64,000 nt of DNA from Bacillus canaveralius (lineage in GTDB: Bacteria; Bacillota; Bacilli; Bacillales; Cytobacillaceae), in the NCBI RefSeq assembly GCF_002860125.1, contig NZ_PGVA01000041.1, forward strand, positions 1-64,000, written 5' to 3'. Below, piece by piece: positions 51,817 to 60,978 of the stretch. The position numbers and the translations under genes were made by a program. Within the stretch, counting starts at the first letter, position 1, and each line of letters begins with the position of its first letter. The notes below the pieces were generated by a model. It did no database searches and had not been told where the DNA came from. It saw nothing but the letters and a program-made list of their open reading frames with translations.

Positions 51817-53280
51817 TCACACAATTGCAGTTTCAAGCATCGCACCGGATATGTTCTTGATAATATCCCGGGCAATCCAAACACCGCAAGCACTCGCCTG
51901 TGCCAGTCCCCTTGTAATACCGGCTCCGTCACCGCCAACATATAATCCCGAAATTTCTGTCTCAAACCGATCTGTTAATTTAGGCCGTGCCGAATAAAAT
52001 TTTGCTTCCACTCCATAGAAAAGAGTATGCTCTGAAGCCAATCCAGGTGTCACATGATTGAGAGCCTCAGTCATTTCGATTAAGCTTCTCAACGTGTTAT
52101 ATGGGAGCGCAAGACCTAGATCACCAGGAACGGCCTCTTTTAGTGTCGGCTCAATGAAGCCTTCTTTAATTCTTTTTTCTGTCGATCTTCTTCCTTTTAA
52201 AATATCGCCGTATTTCTGGACAATCAAGCCGCCGTTTGAAAGGCTGTTGGCCAGCCGCGATACTTCATGCGCATATTCATTCGGTTTGTCGAAAGGATCC
52301 GAAAAAGTGTGCGATACTAATAAAGCAAAATTAGTATTCGGGCTGCCAAGCTTCGGGTCTTTATAAGCGTGGCCATTTGCAAGCATGATCCCTGAGTGGT
52401 TTTCGACAACCACATGCCCGGAAGGATTGCTGCAAAATGTCCGGACTTTTGTGCCGACTGACGTGTTAAAGACAAATTTGCCTTCATATAAATGTTCATT
52501 GATCTCTTCCATGACAATATTCGATGTTTCGACACGGACACCGATATCAACCTGATTGCTGATCATTTGCAATCGCCGCGATTTCATGATTTGGCTCAGC
52601 CATTTAGACCCGTCACGTCCCGGGGAGACGACGACTTTATCAGCTCTGATCTCTTCCCCATTCTTAAGGAGAATTCCGTTCACCAACCAGCCATCAGGCT
52701 TCTTTTCGGTCAAAAGATCCTCCACTTCCGTTTTAAAGGCCATATCAATCTTTTCTCTTAAATACTCAAAAATACTCATTAAAATTTGCAGGTTCTGCTC
52801 TGTTCCCAAGTGGCGTACGTTCGCCCGCAGTAGCTTTAAGCCGGCTGCATAACCGCGCCGTTCAATGTCCCTGACTTTATCCGTGAGCGGATCGGTAATC
52901 GAACTCGTAGCACCATGGCTTAAATTAATTTCATCAACATACTTAATCAGTTCGATGACTTCGGAATCGGAAAGGTAATCGGTCATCCAGCCGCCAAATT
53001 CACTTGTAATGTTAAATTTGCCATCGGAATAGGCGCCTGCACCGCCGAAACCATTCGTGATTGAACAGGCTGGCAAGCAGCCTGCGAAGTCTTTCTTACC
53101 GGCTGGTGGCGGACACTTCTCAATTTTCTTTTGTAAAATTGGACAATTCCTCTTATAGATATCATGGCCTTTATCAATTAATAAAACCTTTGCACCAGGC
53201 ATTTTTAATGTCATTTCATAGCAGGTAAAAATACCAGCCGGACCGGCTCCAACGACGATTACATCATAATTTGCTTTCAC
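51817..53280 (-). CDS. FAD-dependent dehydrogenase of unknown specificity
   Basis: This 487-residue flavoprotein of the COG2509 type has an N-terminal dinucleotide fold (DVIVVGAGPAGIFTCYE near 6-22, VLLIDKG), a cysteine-rich insertion (CPILQKKIEKCPPP, GCLPACS) and the second FAD motif GLYVGGDGAGITRGLAQAS near the end. Substrate and electron partner are unknown. Proteins of this group resemble geranylgeranyl-reductase or GltD-like flavoenzymes. The start is the GTG at 53280, 6 bases after GGGGGA. The frame to 53298 overlaps that site. It is followed upstream by repeat copy C. Confidence 0.87.
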   Translation of the reverse strand: MKANYDVIVVGAGPAGIFTCYEMTLKMPGAKVLLIDKGHDIYKRNCPILQKKIEKCPPPAGKKDFAGCLPACSITNGFGGAGAYSDGKFNITSEFGGWMTDYLSDSEVIELIKYVDEINLSHGATSSITDPLTDKVRDIERRGYAAGLKLLRANVRHLGTEQNLQILMSIFEYLREKIDMAFKTEVEDLLTEKKPDGWLVNGILLKNGEEIRADKVVVSPGRDGSKWLSQIMKSRRLQMISNQVDIGVRVETSNIVMEEINEHLYEGKFVFNTSVGTKVRTFCSNPSGHVVVENHSGIMLANGHAYKDPKLGSPNTNFALLVSHTFSDPFDKPNEYAHEVSRLANSLSNGGLIVQKYGDILKGRRSTEKRIKEGFIEPTLKEAVPGDLGLALPYNTLRSLIEMTEALNHVTPGLASEHTLFYGVEAKFYSARPKLTDRFETEISGLYVGGDGAGITRGLAQASACGVWIARDIIKNISGAMLETAIV

Positions 53281-53320
53281 CGAAAATCCCCCAGTCATCT
53301 AATTCGCTTTACCATTAACC

Positions 53321-53466
53321 GAGTATATTTCACAATGGAACAAGCTAAACCGAAAAACGAATGAAGTTGTCTAAATTAACAGGAGTATGGCGTAGGAAAC
53401 GAATAATACTGTCTTAACTATAAATAACCGTTTTTCAGTTAAAGAATGCTTTTATGAAATTCACTC
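53321..53466 (-). mobile_element. Short repeat element, copy C (MITE-like)
   Basis: This 146-base element aligns with copy A (36270-36421) in reverse orientation over its whole length at roughly three quarters identity by eye. Terminal inverted repeats are GAGTATATTTCACAATG on the left of the plus strand and TTATGAAATTCACTC on the right. The flanks share ACC on both sides (..taACC|element|ACCat..), which may be a 3-base target duplication. It lies 41 bases before the flavoprotein start. Confidence 0.75.
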
Positions 53467-53567
53467 ACCATACGTAAATATAACAAAGACCTATCCTATA
53501 GTCAAGTTTTTCACGAACTATAATTACGTTTATAGTGTTTAATGTTCGTGTTTTTGAAAGATATTAT

Positions 53568-53600
53568 AAGAGGCACCCCTGCCAATGCTGGGAGTGCCTC
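53568..53600 (-). terminator. Probable terminator of the YjcZ-like gene
   Basis: GAGGCACCCC and GGGAGTGCCTC pair with one bulge around about 10 bases. The minus-strand tail is only moderately T-rich (CTTATAAT). Confidence 0.55.
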
Positions 53601-53626
53601 AGAGCTCGCGTATCAAGTTTATGCAT

Positions 53627-53764
53627 TTACCAATTCCCGTAGCTTGCCCCGATAATAATCAATAAAATAAACAATACTACTATCAAAGCAAAGCCGCCAT
53701 TATATCCGTAGTCTGCGGCAGGATAAGCATATCCGTAATGACAGCTGTCACATCCGTATGCCAT
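53627..53764 (-). CDS. YjcZ-family small sporulation protein
   Basis: This 45-residue protein has a Gly/Tyr-rich head ([21 protein letters not shown]) and a hydrophobic tail [23 protein letters not shown], the signature of the YjcZ family of short Bacillus sporulation-related membrane proteins. AAAGGAG lies 9 bases before the ATG at 53764. An ATG six bases earlier is too close to the site. It has a terminator-like hairpin downstream. The two cysteines in the head are unusual. Confidence 0.85.
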   Translation of the reverse strand: MAYGCDSCHYGYAYPAADYGYNGGFALIVVLFILLIIIGASYGNW

Positions 53765-53982
53765 GGACATTCACTCCTTTTTATTTATATCTTTTGCAGT
53801 ACACATTATGTAATGGGTACTTGACCCGCATGTGTGTTTGCCCAAATTTCTAAAATAAATTTGAAGCAACAGTTTTTAGCAAGCAGACATTTATTTCGGG
53901 AATTACAAAAATATTTCTTTTCCTTGACAACAAATTACGTTACTATTGTGTAAGAATTTACATCAGGAGGCTTCCTGCATAG

Positions 53983-55071
53983 ATGGAAAGAAAAGTCATT
54001 TTCACAGTTTTATTGTTTTCCGGTTTATATTATATGTTTTATCTGGCCGGTTCAGATACGAAAGCAGATGATAAAGATAACAGTTCAATATATGAAAAAA
54101 TTGCTGCCGGAAAAGATTATCAGTATTTGGTCGTTGGTGATAGCATCGGGCGCGGGGCAGGTGCAGAGAATCAAGAGTTAACGTGGTTTTCGCAGCTTGA
54201 GGAATTGATCAGAAACGAATTTGGCGGCAAGGGAACGCGGCATGCTGTTGTCCAGAGCGGTGCTACTGCATTTGAAGGGATTTTTAAGCTGCAGAATACG
54301 CGTATGCCGGACAGAATCGATGCAGCGTTTATTGTTTTTGGGGAAAATGATCGGAAATACATGGATGCGGGCACGTTCTCAGCCCATTATGAAAAGATCG
54401 TTCGCCATCTGATCATGCATTATCCGTCAGCACAAATATTTACGATTACCGAGAACAGCCTTGATCAAGAAGAGTTTGCCGGGGAGATCAGTAAAATTAC
54501 TGAATATTACGGGGCTGTCAACATTGATATGCGTGTGCCTTTTCGCGATTCAGGCCTAACTGTTCAGCAATTAACAACCGATCTCGTCCATCCGAATGGA
54601 AAAGGCTATCGGCTTTATGCAGAGCAGCTGTTCAAAGTAATGAGCAGTGTCCAGCAAAAAACAGGGCAGCAGGCTGAACTAATTAAACCCCTCAATCCGC
54701 TTCCTGACATTCAACTTACTGAACAGTCTAATTATAAAGAGAAAAAAGGTTTTACCTTCTACAACGGTCTGCATGTAAGTACAAAGCAGGGGGATTTCAT
54801 TGAATACGAATTTACTGGCCCGGAATTAGGAGTTACTGTACTGCGGAGTGAATTTGGTGGATTAATGGATGTCTATATCGATGATGCCTATCATGGTTCC
54901 ATTTCAACGTGGTGGCCAATCGATAAGCAGAGGAATCTTTATATCGCCAGCGGGCTTGGTGATCGATCGCACACAGTGAAATTCGTTGTAAAAGATGAGC
55001 GATCTGAAAGTAATATAACCAATCGTGCAGACATTGCAATCTCTTCGATTATCATTGCAGAAAAACAATAA
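53983..55071 (+). CDS. Secreted or membrane-anchored SGNH-hydrolase
   Basis: This 362-residue protein has an N-terminal hydrophobic anchor (FTVLLFSGLYYMFYLAG). An SGNH esterase domain (about 45-220) follows, with block I VVGDSIGRGAG (Ser), the Gly block VVQSGATA, block III VFGEND (Asn) and block V DLVHPNG (Asp/His). The C-terminal half (about 240-362) is beta-rich (DFIEYEFTGPELGVTV) and probably binds carbohydrate or is an added domain of the GDSL-lipase type. It may deacetylate wall polymers. A TTGACA lies about 60 bases upstream with no clear -10. Confidence 0.87.
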   Translation: MERKVIFTVLLFSGLYYMFYLAGSDTKADDKDNSSIYEKIAAGKDYQYLVVGDSIGRGAGAENQELTWFSQLEELIRNEFGGKGTRHAVVQSGATAFEGIFKLQNTRMPDRIDAAFIVFGENDRKYMDAGTFSAHYEKIVRHLIMHYPSAQIFTITENSLDQEEFAGEISKITEYYGAVNIDMRVPFRDSGLTVQQLTTDLVHPNGKGYRLYAEQLFKVMSSVQQKTGQQAELIKPLNPLPDIQLTEQSNYKEKKGFTFYNGLHVSTKQGDFIEYEFTGPELGVTVLRSEFGGLMDVYIDDAYHGSISTWWPIDKQRNLYIASGLGDRSHTVKFVVKDERSESNITNRADIAISSIIIAEKQ

Positions 55072-55098
55072 GGAAGCCTTTGATGGCTTCCTTATTTC
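55069..55098 (+). terminator. Terminator of the SGNH-hydrolase gene
   Basis: ATAAGGAAGCC and GGCTTCCTTAT pair around 6 bases, followed by TTCTGT. Confidence 0.85.
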
Positions 55099-55148
55099 TG
55101 TAAAGGTGATCAGACTTTATGAATGGGTCGAGTGTGACCAGGGCTTGT

Positions 55149-55646
55149 TCAATCGAATGTTACCTCTAAAACCGGCGATGTTCCCCGCTCGACAGGTCCA
55201 GCTGCTTTCTTCTCGATCGCTGCTGCATTGTCCGTATTGGTAATGATGATCGGGGTAACCGTACTTTTTGCTTTCTCCTTGACAAGCTCAAGATCAAAGC
55301 TTACTAACCGGTCTCCGACCGAAACTTTATCCCCGACACTGATATGGGCTTCAAAGCCTTCGCCATTCATAGAAACCGTTTCAAGGCCAATATGAATCAG
55401 AATCTCTGCTCCATTTTGCGCCCTGATCCCGATCGCATGTTTCGTAGGAAATACCTGGACGATTTCTCCATCAACCGGTGAAACCACTTCCCCCTCTGAA
55501 GGCTCGACTGCAATGCCATCACCCATCATTCTTTCAGAGAAAACCGGATCAGGCACCTGCTCCAAATTAATTGCTGTTCCGGTTACCGGAGCAAATATCT
55601 GCACGGTTTTAATTGCTTCTTTCTTTCCAAATAGCTTCTTGAACAT
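55149..55646 (-). CDS. PTS EIIA-glucose-type phosphocarrier
   Basis: This 165-residue free EIIA of the glucose family (YpqE-like) has the paired histidines His70 (TKHAIG) and His85 (EILIHIGLET), the latter being the phosphoryl site. The DGEIVQVF and GDKVSVGDRL turns are also present. It takes phosphate from HPr-P and gives it to a PTS permease lacking its own EIIA domain. No EIIB/C gene is nearby. The ATG at 55646 has AAAGG 9 bases upstream. The frame to 55664 lacks a good site. Confidence 0.93.
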   Translation of the reverse strand: MFKKLFGKKEAIKTVQIFAPVTGTAINLEQVPDPVFSERMMGDGIAVEPSEGEVVSPVDGEIVQVFPTKHAIGIRAQNGAEILIHIGLETVSMNGEGFEAHISVGDKVSVGDRLVSFDLELVKEKAKSTVTPIIITNTDNAAAIEKKAAGPVERGTSPVLEVTFD

Positions 55647-55673
55647 GCTGTTCATCCTTTCCAAAGTAGCGGT

Positions 55674-56114
55674 TTACTCGTTGTTTTCAAAGAGTACAAC
55701 GAACTCCTTGTACCCTTCTTCTTGCAGTTTGTCTTTCGGGATAAATCTCATCGCTGCTGAATTCATGCAATACCTTAAGCCGGAAGGCCCTGGGCCATCA
55801 TTAAATACATGGCCCAAATGGGAATCGGATGATTTGCTTCTGACTTCTATACGGATCATACCGTGACTGTAATCAGACTTTTCAGCGACATCTTCTTCTT
55901 TAATAGGCTTTGTAAAACTGGGCCAGCCGCAGCCGGCATCATACTTATCCTTTGATGTGAAAAGCGGTTTTCCTGAAATGATATCGACATATATACCGTC
56001 GCGAAATTCGTTCCAATATTCATTTCGGAACGGCGGTTCGGTGCCATTATTCTTTGTCACCTCATATTGCAACGGTGTCAGTTGTTTTTTCAACGGTTTA
56101 TGATCTTTTTCCAA
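55674..56114 (-). CDS. msrB: Methionine-R-sulfoxide reductase B
   Basis: This 146-residue enzyme reduces the R-epimer of methionine sulfoxide. The catalytic Cys116 is in [13 protein letters not shown], and the resolving-type Cys62 is in DAGCGWPSF. The zinc CxxC pairs of some MsrB proteins are absent, as in B. subtilis MsrB. The start is the TTG at 56114, 4 bases after GGGGAG and 1 base after the msrA stop. The longer frame to 56177 lies in msrA. Thus msrA and msrB are translationally coupled. Confidence 0.95.
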   Translation of the reverse strand: MEKDHKPLKKQLTPLQYEVTKNNGTEPPFRNEYWNEFRDGIYVDIISGKPLFTSKDKYDAGCGWPSFTKPIKEEDVAEKSDYSHGMIRIEVRSKSSDSHLGHVFNDGPGPSGLRYCMNSAAMRFIPKDKLQEEGYKEFVVLFENNE

Positions 56115-56115
56115 C

Positions 56116-56649
56116 TTACTCCCCCCAATGGCTTCGGATAAAAGCTGCCCGGCCGGAGCCTTCCTGGTACGCTTCATATCGAGCCCGATTCTTTTTGTAA
56201 TAGTCCTGATGATACTGTTCTGCGGGGTAAAAGGTTTTAGCAGGTATAATTTTTACAGCAATCGGCTTATTAAAGCGGCCGCTTTTTTCAAGGTTCTCTT
56301 TTGACTGTTCGGCCAGCTGCTTCTGTTTTTCATTATGATAGAAAATCGCTGTTTGATACGAGCTTCCCCTGTCAAAGAACTGACCTCCGGGATCTGTCGG
56401 ATCAATTTGCTGCCAATAAAGTTCCAATAATCTTTCATATGGAAAAATTTCCGGATCAAACGTAATTTGGACTGCTTCGTAATGGCCGGTTGTCTCAGAG
56501 CAAACTTCCTCGTACGTCGGGTTTTCCTTCGTGCCCCCGGTATAACCTGAAACCACTTGTAAGATCCCGGGCTGCTGATCAAATGGCTTGACCATGCACC
56601 AAAAACAACCGCCTGCGAACGTCGCCAATTGACTTGTGTTCTCGCTCAA
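56116..56649 (-). CDS. msrA: Methionine-S-sulfoxide reductase A
   Basis: This 177-residue enzyme reduces the S-epimer of methionine sulfoxide. The catalytic GCFWC motif has Cys15 and Cys18, and the family segments [15 protein letters not shown] and EQYHQDYY are present. The TTG at 56649 was chosen because AGAGGTG lies 6 bases upstream, and the protein then begins [14 protein letters not shown]. It forms an oxidative-stress operon with msrB. In B. subtilis msrA/msrB lie close to ypmS, as here. Confidence 0.95.
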   Translation of the reverse strand: MSENTSQLATFAGGCFWCMVKPFDQQPGILQVVSGYTGGTKENPTYEEVCSETTGHYEAVQITFDPEIFPYERLLELYWQQIDPTDPGGQFFDRGSSYQTAIFYHNEKQKQLAEQSKENLEKSGRFNKPIAVKIIPAKTFYPAEQYHQDYYKKNRARYEAYQEGSGRAAFIRSHWGE

Positions 56650-56881
56650 ATAAAGCACCTCTTTTCTCATGCTCATCGTCACTATACTTATTCCCCAACA
56701 GGACGATTTTACGCTCCATTATAAGATTATATGAAAAGCTTGCTACATGCAAAGGATAGAATTTAAAAATAGCAACAGGGCCGAAAAGCACCTCAAGTGC
56801 AAGCCAATAATTTACTTGCACAAACCGAAAAAATCGAGCATATGTTAAATGACGTAAACTACCCGGATTGGAGCGAAAATT

Positions 56882-57631
56882 ATGCCCGACCAGAATTATT
56901 TCGAAAAGGCGTCCATGTACGACATGCTGGCAAAATACTATAAATATTTAAATCCGCGCATGCATGTTCATTATTATTTTAAGCACTTGAAGTATATCGG
57001 AAAAGCGGTGCACTCATTGCGGACTGCGGGAGCTCCGGACAACAGCATGATGCGGCCGGCACAAGTGCGCGTGCTCCATGCTTCCCCGAACGGACCAGAC
57101 GTGGACATTTATGTAAACGGTAACCCCATTCTGAAAAACTTCTCTTATAAGCGAGGCAGTAATTATGTATCCTTGCCTCCGGGAAGACACCAAGTCGATA
57201 TTTATCCGGCTGGAGACATGGTCTCGACGGTTCTCAGCAAGAGAGTGACGATTGCGTCTGGCCAATATTATACTTTGGCTGCAGCGGGCCCCATCGAAAA
57301 ACTGCGCCTTTTTGTATTTGAAGATAAACCAGGTGTTCCAGAAAATGAAACAAAAATGCGATTCATTCACCTTTCCTCTGATGCACCGGCAATAGATATC
57401 GCGGTGAAAAATGGAGATGTCATTTTTCCAAACGTTTCATATAAACAAGAAACAAGCTATCTTGGCTTATCTGCGATGAGAGTCGATCTTGAGGCAAGAG
57501 TAGCTGGTACAGATAAGACTGCTTTGCCCCTGTCCGGACTAACCTTAAAAGCAAATGAAACCTATACGATAGCAATGGTCGGCTTTTTAAACGATGATCC
57601 GGGCCTCGACACGGTTATACTAAATCAATAA
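56882..57631 (+). CDS. DUF4397-domain protein
   Basis: This 249-residue protein has an N-terminal Tyr/His-rich head (YDMLAKYYKYLNPRMHVHYYFKH in part, about 14-36) and two DUF4397-like beta-sandwich units (VRVLHASPNGPDVDIYVNG and MRFIHLSSDAPAIDIAVKNG). DUF4397 domains occur in extracellular and spore-associated proteins. No signal peptide is seen here. GGAGCG lies 6 bases before the ATG. It is divergent from msrA. The Tyr/His-rich head is unusual and might be a spore-coat or cross-linking segment. Confidence 0.85.
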   Translation: MPDQNYFEKASMYDMLAKYYKYLNPRMHVHYYFKHLKYIGKAVHSLRTAGAPDNSMMRPAQVRVLHASPNGPDVDIYVNGNPILKNFSYKRGSNYVSLPPGRHQVDIYPAGDMVSTVLSKRVTIASGQYYTLAAAGPIEKLRLFVFEDKPGVPENETKMRFIHLSSDAPAIDIAVKNGDVIFPNVSYKQETSYLGLSAMRVDLEARVAGTDKTALPLSGLTLKANETYTIAMVGFLNDDPGLDTVILNQ

Positions 57632-57665
57632 AGCGGCCGGAGGGCGGGTCTCCTGCCGCTTTCAT
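57630..57665 (+). terminator. Terminator of the DUF4397 gene
   Basis: AGCGGCCGGAG and CTCCTGCCGCT pair with one mismatch, followed by TTTCATTTTG. Confidence 0.8.
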
Positions 57666-57693
57666 TTTGTATTGTTTGGCGCATGCGCCGCCA

Positions 57694-58272
57694 CTAATTG
57701 ACTGGCACACTCAACGTAAACTGAATATTGTCGTTCTTTAAATCAAATTCATTAACTTTTACCTTTATATTGCTTTTGAGCTTCATATTTTGCAGGCTGA
57801 CATACACAAGCTCTTCATTTGGGCTGATTTCCACCCATTCAGGCAGCTCATAACGGTCATTGATAAATTTTAAGACATAAGAAACAGGAAGCGGCAGCTG
57901 ACCGACCGAGATTGATTCTTGCCTTAAAAGTAAATCACCGTTTTCAAGGGCTTCCGGCTCAAAGGTTAATTTCATGTTTATTTCATCTGTAAACACTGGA
58001 AGCGTCCCGTATAACACAACCTCATCCTGCAAGATGACTTGATAATTGGCAGGTCCTGTTAATCCTTCCGATTCGAGATAATGATTAATGACTCTGTTCA
58101 AATCGTGTTTATTCGTTTTAATATTAAATTTAACGTCATCCTGATCCGCAGTTTCAGGCAAGCTGCCTGGTCTATCCCCCGCTGGTGAGTTGATCATGAA
58201 CAATAAAACCGCGATAACGGCAATATTCACCCCTGCCAGCAGGAGAAATAAAGTTCTCCATTTATTCTTCAT
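57694..58272 (-). CDS. ypmS: YpmS-like membrane-anchored protein (DUF2140)
   Basis: This 192-residue protein has one N-terminal membrane helix (LFLLLAGVNIAVIAVLLFMI), then a mostly beta extracytoplasmic part (NYQVILQDEVVLYGTLP, FTDEINMKLTFEPEALENGDLLLRQ as separate strands). This matches YpmS of B. subtilis, function unknown. Its ATG overlaps the ypmR stop by ATGA, so the two are coupled. It is the last gene of the ypmR-ypmS unit. Confidence 0.92.
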   Translation of the reverse strand: MKNKWRTLFLLLAGVNIAVIAVLLFMINSPAGDRPGSLPETADQDDVKFNIKTNKHDLNRVINHYLESEGLTGPANYQVILQDEVVLYGTLPVFTDEINMKLTFEPEALENGDLLLRQESISVGQLPLPVSYVLKFINDRYELPEWVEISPNEELVYVSLQNMKLKSNIKVKVNEFDLKNDNIQFTLSVPVN

Positions 58273-59108
58273 CGATTTTGTGTCTCCTCTTTTTGGCTTA
58301 TATAAGAACCTCCGGAATTTTCCGCTAAAGCCCCGTCGCTAAGTTCTTTATATACCCGTTCGCCAATCAGCTCATAGCCGCGGTCATTAGGATGAAAATA
58401 ATCCGTAAATAAAATATCCTCTTCCGGGTTTTCAAAAATGTCCATAATTTCGACGAAATAGGCATTTTCATACTGGGTAACCGTTGATTGACTTATTAAG
58501 TTCCATTCAGAAACAATCATATTTAGTTCGTCAATATTGGAGAACCACTTCACAAACGGGTTGTAAAGGCCTACAAGAACAATTGCAGTATCCTTATTAT
58601 AGCTCTTCACCGTATTTAAAATTTCTTGGAGCCGTTCCTCATATCTTTCTTTTTCGTAAGCGAAAACATCCAGCTTTAAATGGGAAATATTTTCGCGGAC
58701 GACCTTCATCATATCATTTCCGCCGATTGTGATCACCGTTATGTCTGCTTGTTCGATTGCCGCTCTCACCTCGGGATCTTCAAGCCTGCGAATTAAATCG
58801 GTTGTCCGGTTGCCTTTCACGCCATAATTTTGAAAGTCAGCCCCCTTTATCCCTTTATCGGCTTCAAGCTTTTCTCGTAAATAGGGGATATAGCCGCCTC
58901 GCTCCGTGCTGTCTCCAACACCCTCTGTTAATGAATCGCCGACTGATACGACGCTTATTTCTCTTGGAATATAGTTATCGGGAATGTCTTGCTTCACTAC
59001 GAGTCCCAGTTGTTTTTGTGGATGGGCCATTTCTGTTTCAGAGGAAATAAAGTCACACGAAGAAAGAAGGATCGTACAAAGTAAAAGGGAGATGAATGTC
59101 TTTTTCAT
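58269..59108 (-). CDS. ypmR: SGNH/GDSL-type lipoprotein hydrolase (YpmR)
   Basis: This 279-residue lipoprotein has lipobox LSSC and SGNH blocks: VVSVGDSLTEGVGDS (Ser), GNRTTDLI (Gly), TIGGNDMMK (Asn) and TDYFHPNDRGYE (Asp/His). It should be an esterase on the outer face of the membrane. It is homologous to B. subtilis YpmR and followed by ypmS with an overlap. The ATG at 59108 has AGGTGAT upstream. It is transcribed after ypmQ, with 125 bases and a terminator between them. Confidence 0.93.
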   Translation of the reverse strand: MKKTFISLLLCTILLSSCDFISSETEMAHPQKQLGLVVKQDIPDNYIPREISVVSVGDSLTEGVGDSTERGGYIPYLREKLEADKGIKGADFQNYGVKGNRTTDLIRRLEDPEVRAAIEQADITVITIGGNDMMKVVRENISHLKLDVFAYEKERYEERLQEILNTVKSYNKDTAIVLVGLYNPFVKWFSNIDELNMIVSEWNLISQSTVTQYENAYFVEIMDIFENPEEDILFTDYFHPNDRGYELIGERVYKELSDGALAENSGGSYISQKEETQNR

Positions 59109-59212
59109 ATCATCACCTGCTTTCATTCTATTATAATATTATATCATGTTCACATCTGCCCTGAACAAAATCTTGTTTCATATATACCCGCGGAAGGTTA
59201 CAGGAAAAACTA

Positions 59213-59241
59213 AAAAATAGGCCCATTTCAGGCCTATTGCA
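59213..59241 (-). terminator. Terminator overlapping the ypmQ stop
   Basis: AATAGGCC and GGCCTATT pair around 7 bases, followed by TTTTTTAG on the minus strand. Confidence 0.88.
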
Positions 59242-59812
59242 GCGTTTTAATATCGCTGATCATTTGTTCAAAGGGAATTCCATTAAGTCCGGTATACGAT
59301 TGCACAACCGTTCCTTCCTGATCAACGAGGAAGAAATCAGTACCGTGGATAACCTGATCATCATTTTCCGGTTTTTGCACCCATGTTTTAAATACATCAA
59401 CCGCAAATGTCTGGATCTCATCCTGGGTATAGCCTGTCAAGAAATTCCAATTCGCAAAATCGACGTTAAAATTCTCCGCAAAGGTTTTTAACGTCGCTCC
59501 GTTATCCACTTGCGGATCAACGGTAAAAGAGACAAACTCGATGTTTTTAATTCCTTCATCTTTAGCCATCTTTTGCAGCTTTGCCATATGATGAGTCATT
59601 GGAATGCATACATCATCACAGCTTGTAAAAATAAAATCAGCTACCCAGACTTTACCTTTCAAATCTTCAAGGCCAAATGCTTCACCTTGTTGGTTTGTGT
59701 ATGTAAAATCACTTACAGGCCAGTCTTTGGCATTTTCAATCCCTTTTTGACCGCAAGCGGTGAGAACGACTGCTGCAAACAGAATGAACAACATTAAAAA
59801 GTTCTTTTTCAT
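59234..59812 (-). CDS. ypmQ: SCO1/SenC-family copper protein (YpmQ)
   Basis: This 192-residue lipoprotein has lipobox LTAC (Cys20) and a thioredoxin-fold domain. The copper-binding CxxxC is at Cys65 and Cys69 (FTSCDDVCIPM), and a later His is in VIHGTDFFLVD. SCO proteins help assemble the CuA site of cytochrome c oxidase. B. subtilis has this gene (ypmQ/sco) beside ypmR and ypmS, the same order as here. Confidence 0.94.
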   Translation of the reverse strand: MKKNFLMLFILFAAVVLTACGQKGIENAKDWPVSDFTYTNQQGEAFGLEDLKGKVWVADFIFTSCDDVCIPMTHHMAKLQKMAKDEGIKNIEFVSFTVDPQVDNGATLKTFAENFNVDFANWNFLTGYTQDEIQTFAVDVFKTWVQKPENDDQVIHGTDFFLVDQEGTVVQSYTGLNGIPFEQMISDIKTLQ

Positions 59813-59911
59813 TATATTTCACCTGCATTCCTTTTTCCTGTCGAACATTATTCTAACAAAGGTTTTAGAAAGAAGGAAGGAAAACGTTTTTCCAAACTTG
59901 GTGAACAGAAT

Positions 59912-59944
59912 GAAAAAAACATCCGAAAGTCAGAATGTTCTTCC
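59912..59944 (-). terminator. Terminator-like hairpin at the nucleoside hydrolase end
   Basis: On the minus strand AACAT and ATGTT pair around 12 bases and are followed by TTTTTTTC. It overlaps the stop region at 59930. Confidence 0.5.
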
Positions 59945-60904
59945 GTGATGATTTCTCATTGTTTCATAAAAAGTATTAACAAATAAAGAATAATTAAAGC
60001 AATGGGCTATCTTGTGAACCTTAAAGCGTGCTTTATCAGCGGATTTGCGAAGATCGGCAATGCTTTTGCCAAATGCTTCCCCTCGATCAACAACGATTTT
60101 TACCGGTTCTTGTATATAATCCATCTCAGCCGCGTCAGTCAACGCCCAGAGTGTTAACACATCATGCATCGGGCTTCCGGGAATATCAGGATTCTTATTT
60201 TTATAAAAATTATAGTAGTAATCAACCAAGGGCTTAACGAGCATTCCTGCCTGGCTGTTGACCGCGCAATAATAAGTGTGGAGCTTATCGATCATATCAG
60301 GGGTAATAATCGCCGCCGATGTTACATCAAGCGGAATAATATGAATCATTTTAGGAGCCATATTAATGACGATATTTGCAGCATAGGGATCCCCGAAAAA
60401 GTTCGCTTCAGCTACGGGAGTGACATTGCCGGGAACAACAAAAGCGCCTCCCATAATATAAAATTCTTTCACCTGCTTCATTAACGACGGGTATAAAATA
60501 AATGCTGCTGCCAGGGAAGACAATCTCCCCACATTGACAATATATATATCATGCTTGTATTTTGCGATAATCTTGTTTATGTCATGAAAGTTTTCAAGAT
60601 TGATATTGAAACAATCAAATTTGGGGCTAATCGGGCCGAGACCCTCGAGGCCATGAATTTCCGGATAATAGATCGGGTGATCACCTGTCAACGGCAATTC
60701 TGCACCACCAATGACCGGGATATCCGTAAAACCTGTAATTGCTTGTAAAAACACGGCATTACGAACTGCGAAATCTTTAGGAACATTTCCATAATCACCG
60801 ACGACACCGACTATATTTATTTCATCGTTAAAATAAGCGTAAATCGCTGAGACAAAATCATCAACGCCAAAATCACTAAAAAACAATACATTCTTTTTTG
60901 CCAT
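59930..60904 (-). CDS. Inosine-uridine-type nucleoside hydrolase
   Basis: This 324-residue enzyme of the nucleoside-hydrolase fold has an N-terminal metal-binding loop reading FFSDFGVDD rather than DxDxGxDD, so one usual Asp is Ser. The rest follows the family: IPVIGGAELPL, IYIVNVGRLSSLA, FYIMGGAFVVPGN, ANFFGDPYAANIV and the C-terminal PMHDVLTLW with the last Asp. It should split ribonucleosides, but the altered loop makes the substrate less certain. The ATG at 60904 has GGGAGG upstream. The frame to 60973 has none. Confidence 0.9.
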   Translation of the reverse strand: MAKKNVLFFSDFGVDDFVSAIYAYFNDEINIVGVVGDYGNVPKDFAVRNAVFLQAITGFTDIPVIGGAELPLTGDHPIYYPEIHGLEGLGPISPKFDCFNINLENFHDINKIIAKYKHDIYIVNVGRLSSLAAAFILYPSLMKQVKEFYIMGGAFVVPGNVTPVAEANFFGDPYAANIVINMAPKMIHIIPLDVTSAAIITPDMIDKLHTYYCAVNSQAGMLVKPLVDYYYNFYKNKNPDIPGSPMHDVLTLWALTDAAEMDYIQEPVKIVVDRGEAFGKSIADLRKSADKARFKVHKIAHCFNYSLFVNTFYETMRNHHGRTF

Positions 60905-60978
60905 TTCACACCTCCCATTTATAAGATACTGATTGAGGAGGATAAAAATGGCAGTAAAATATTCACGCTGCAAAAGTA

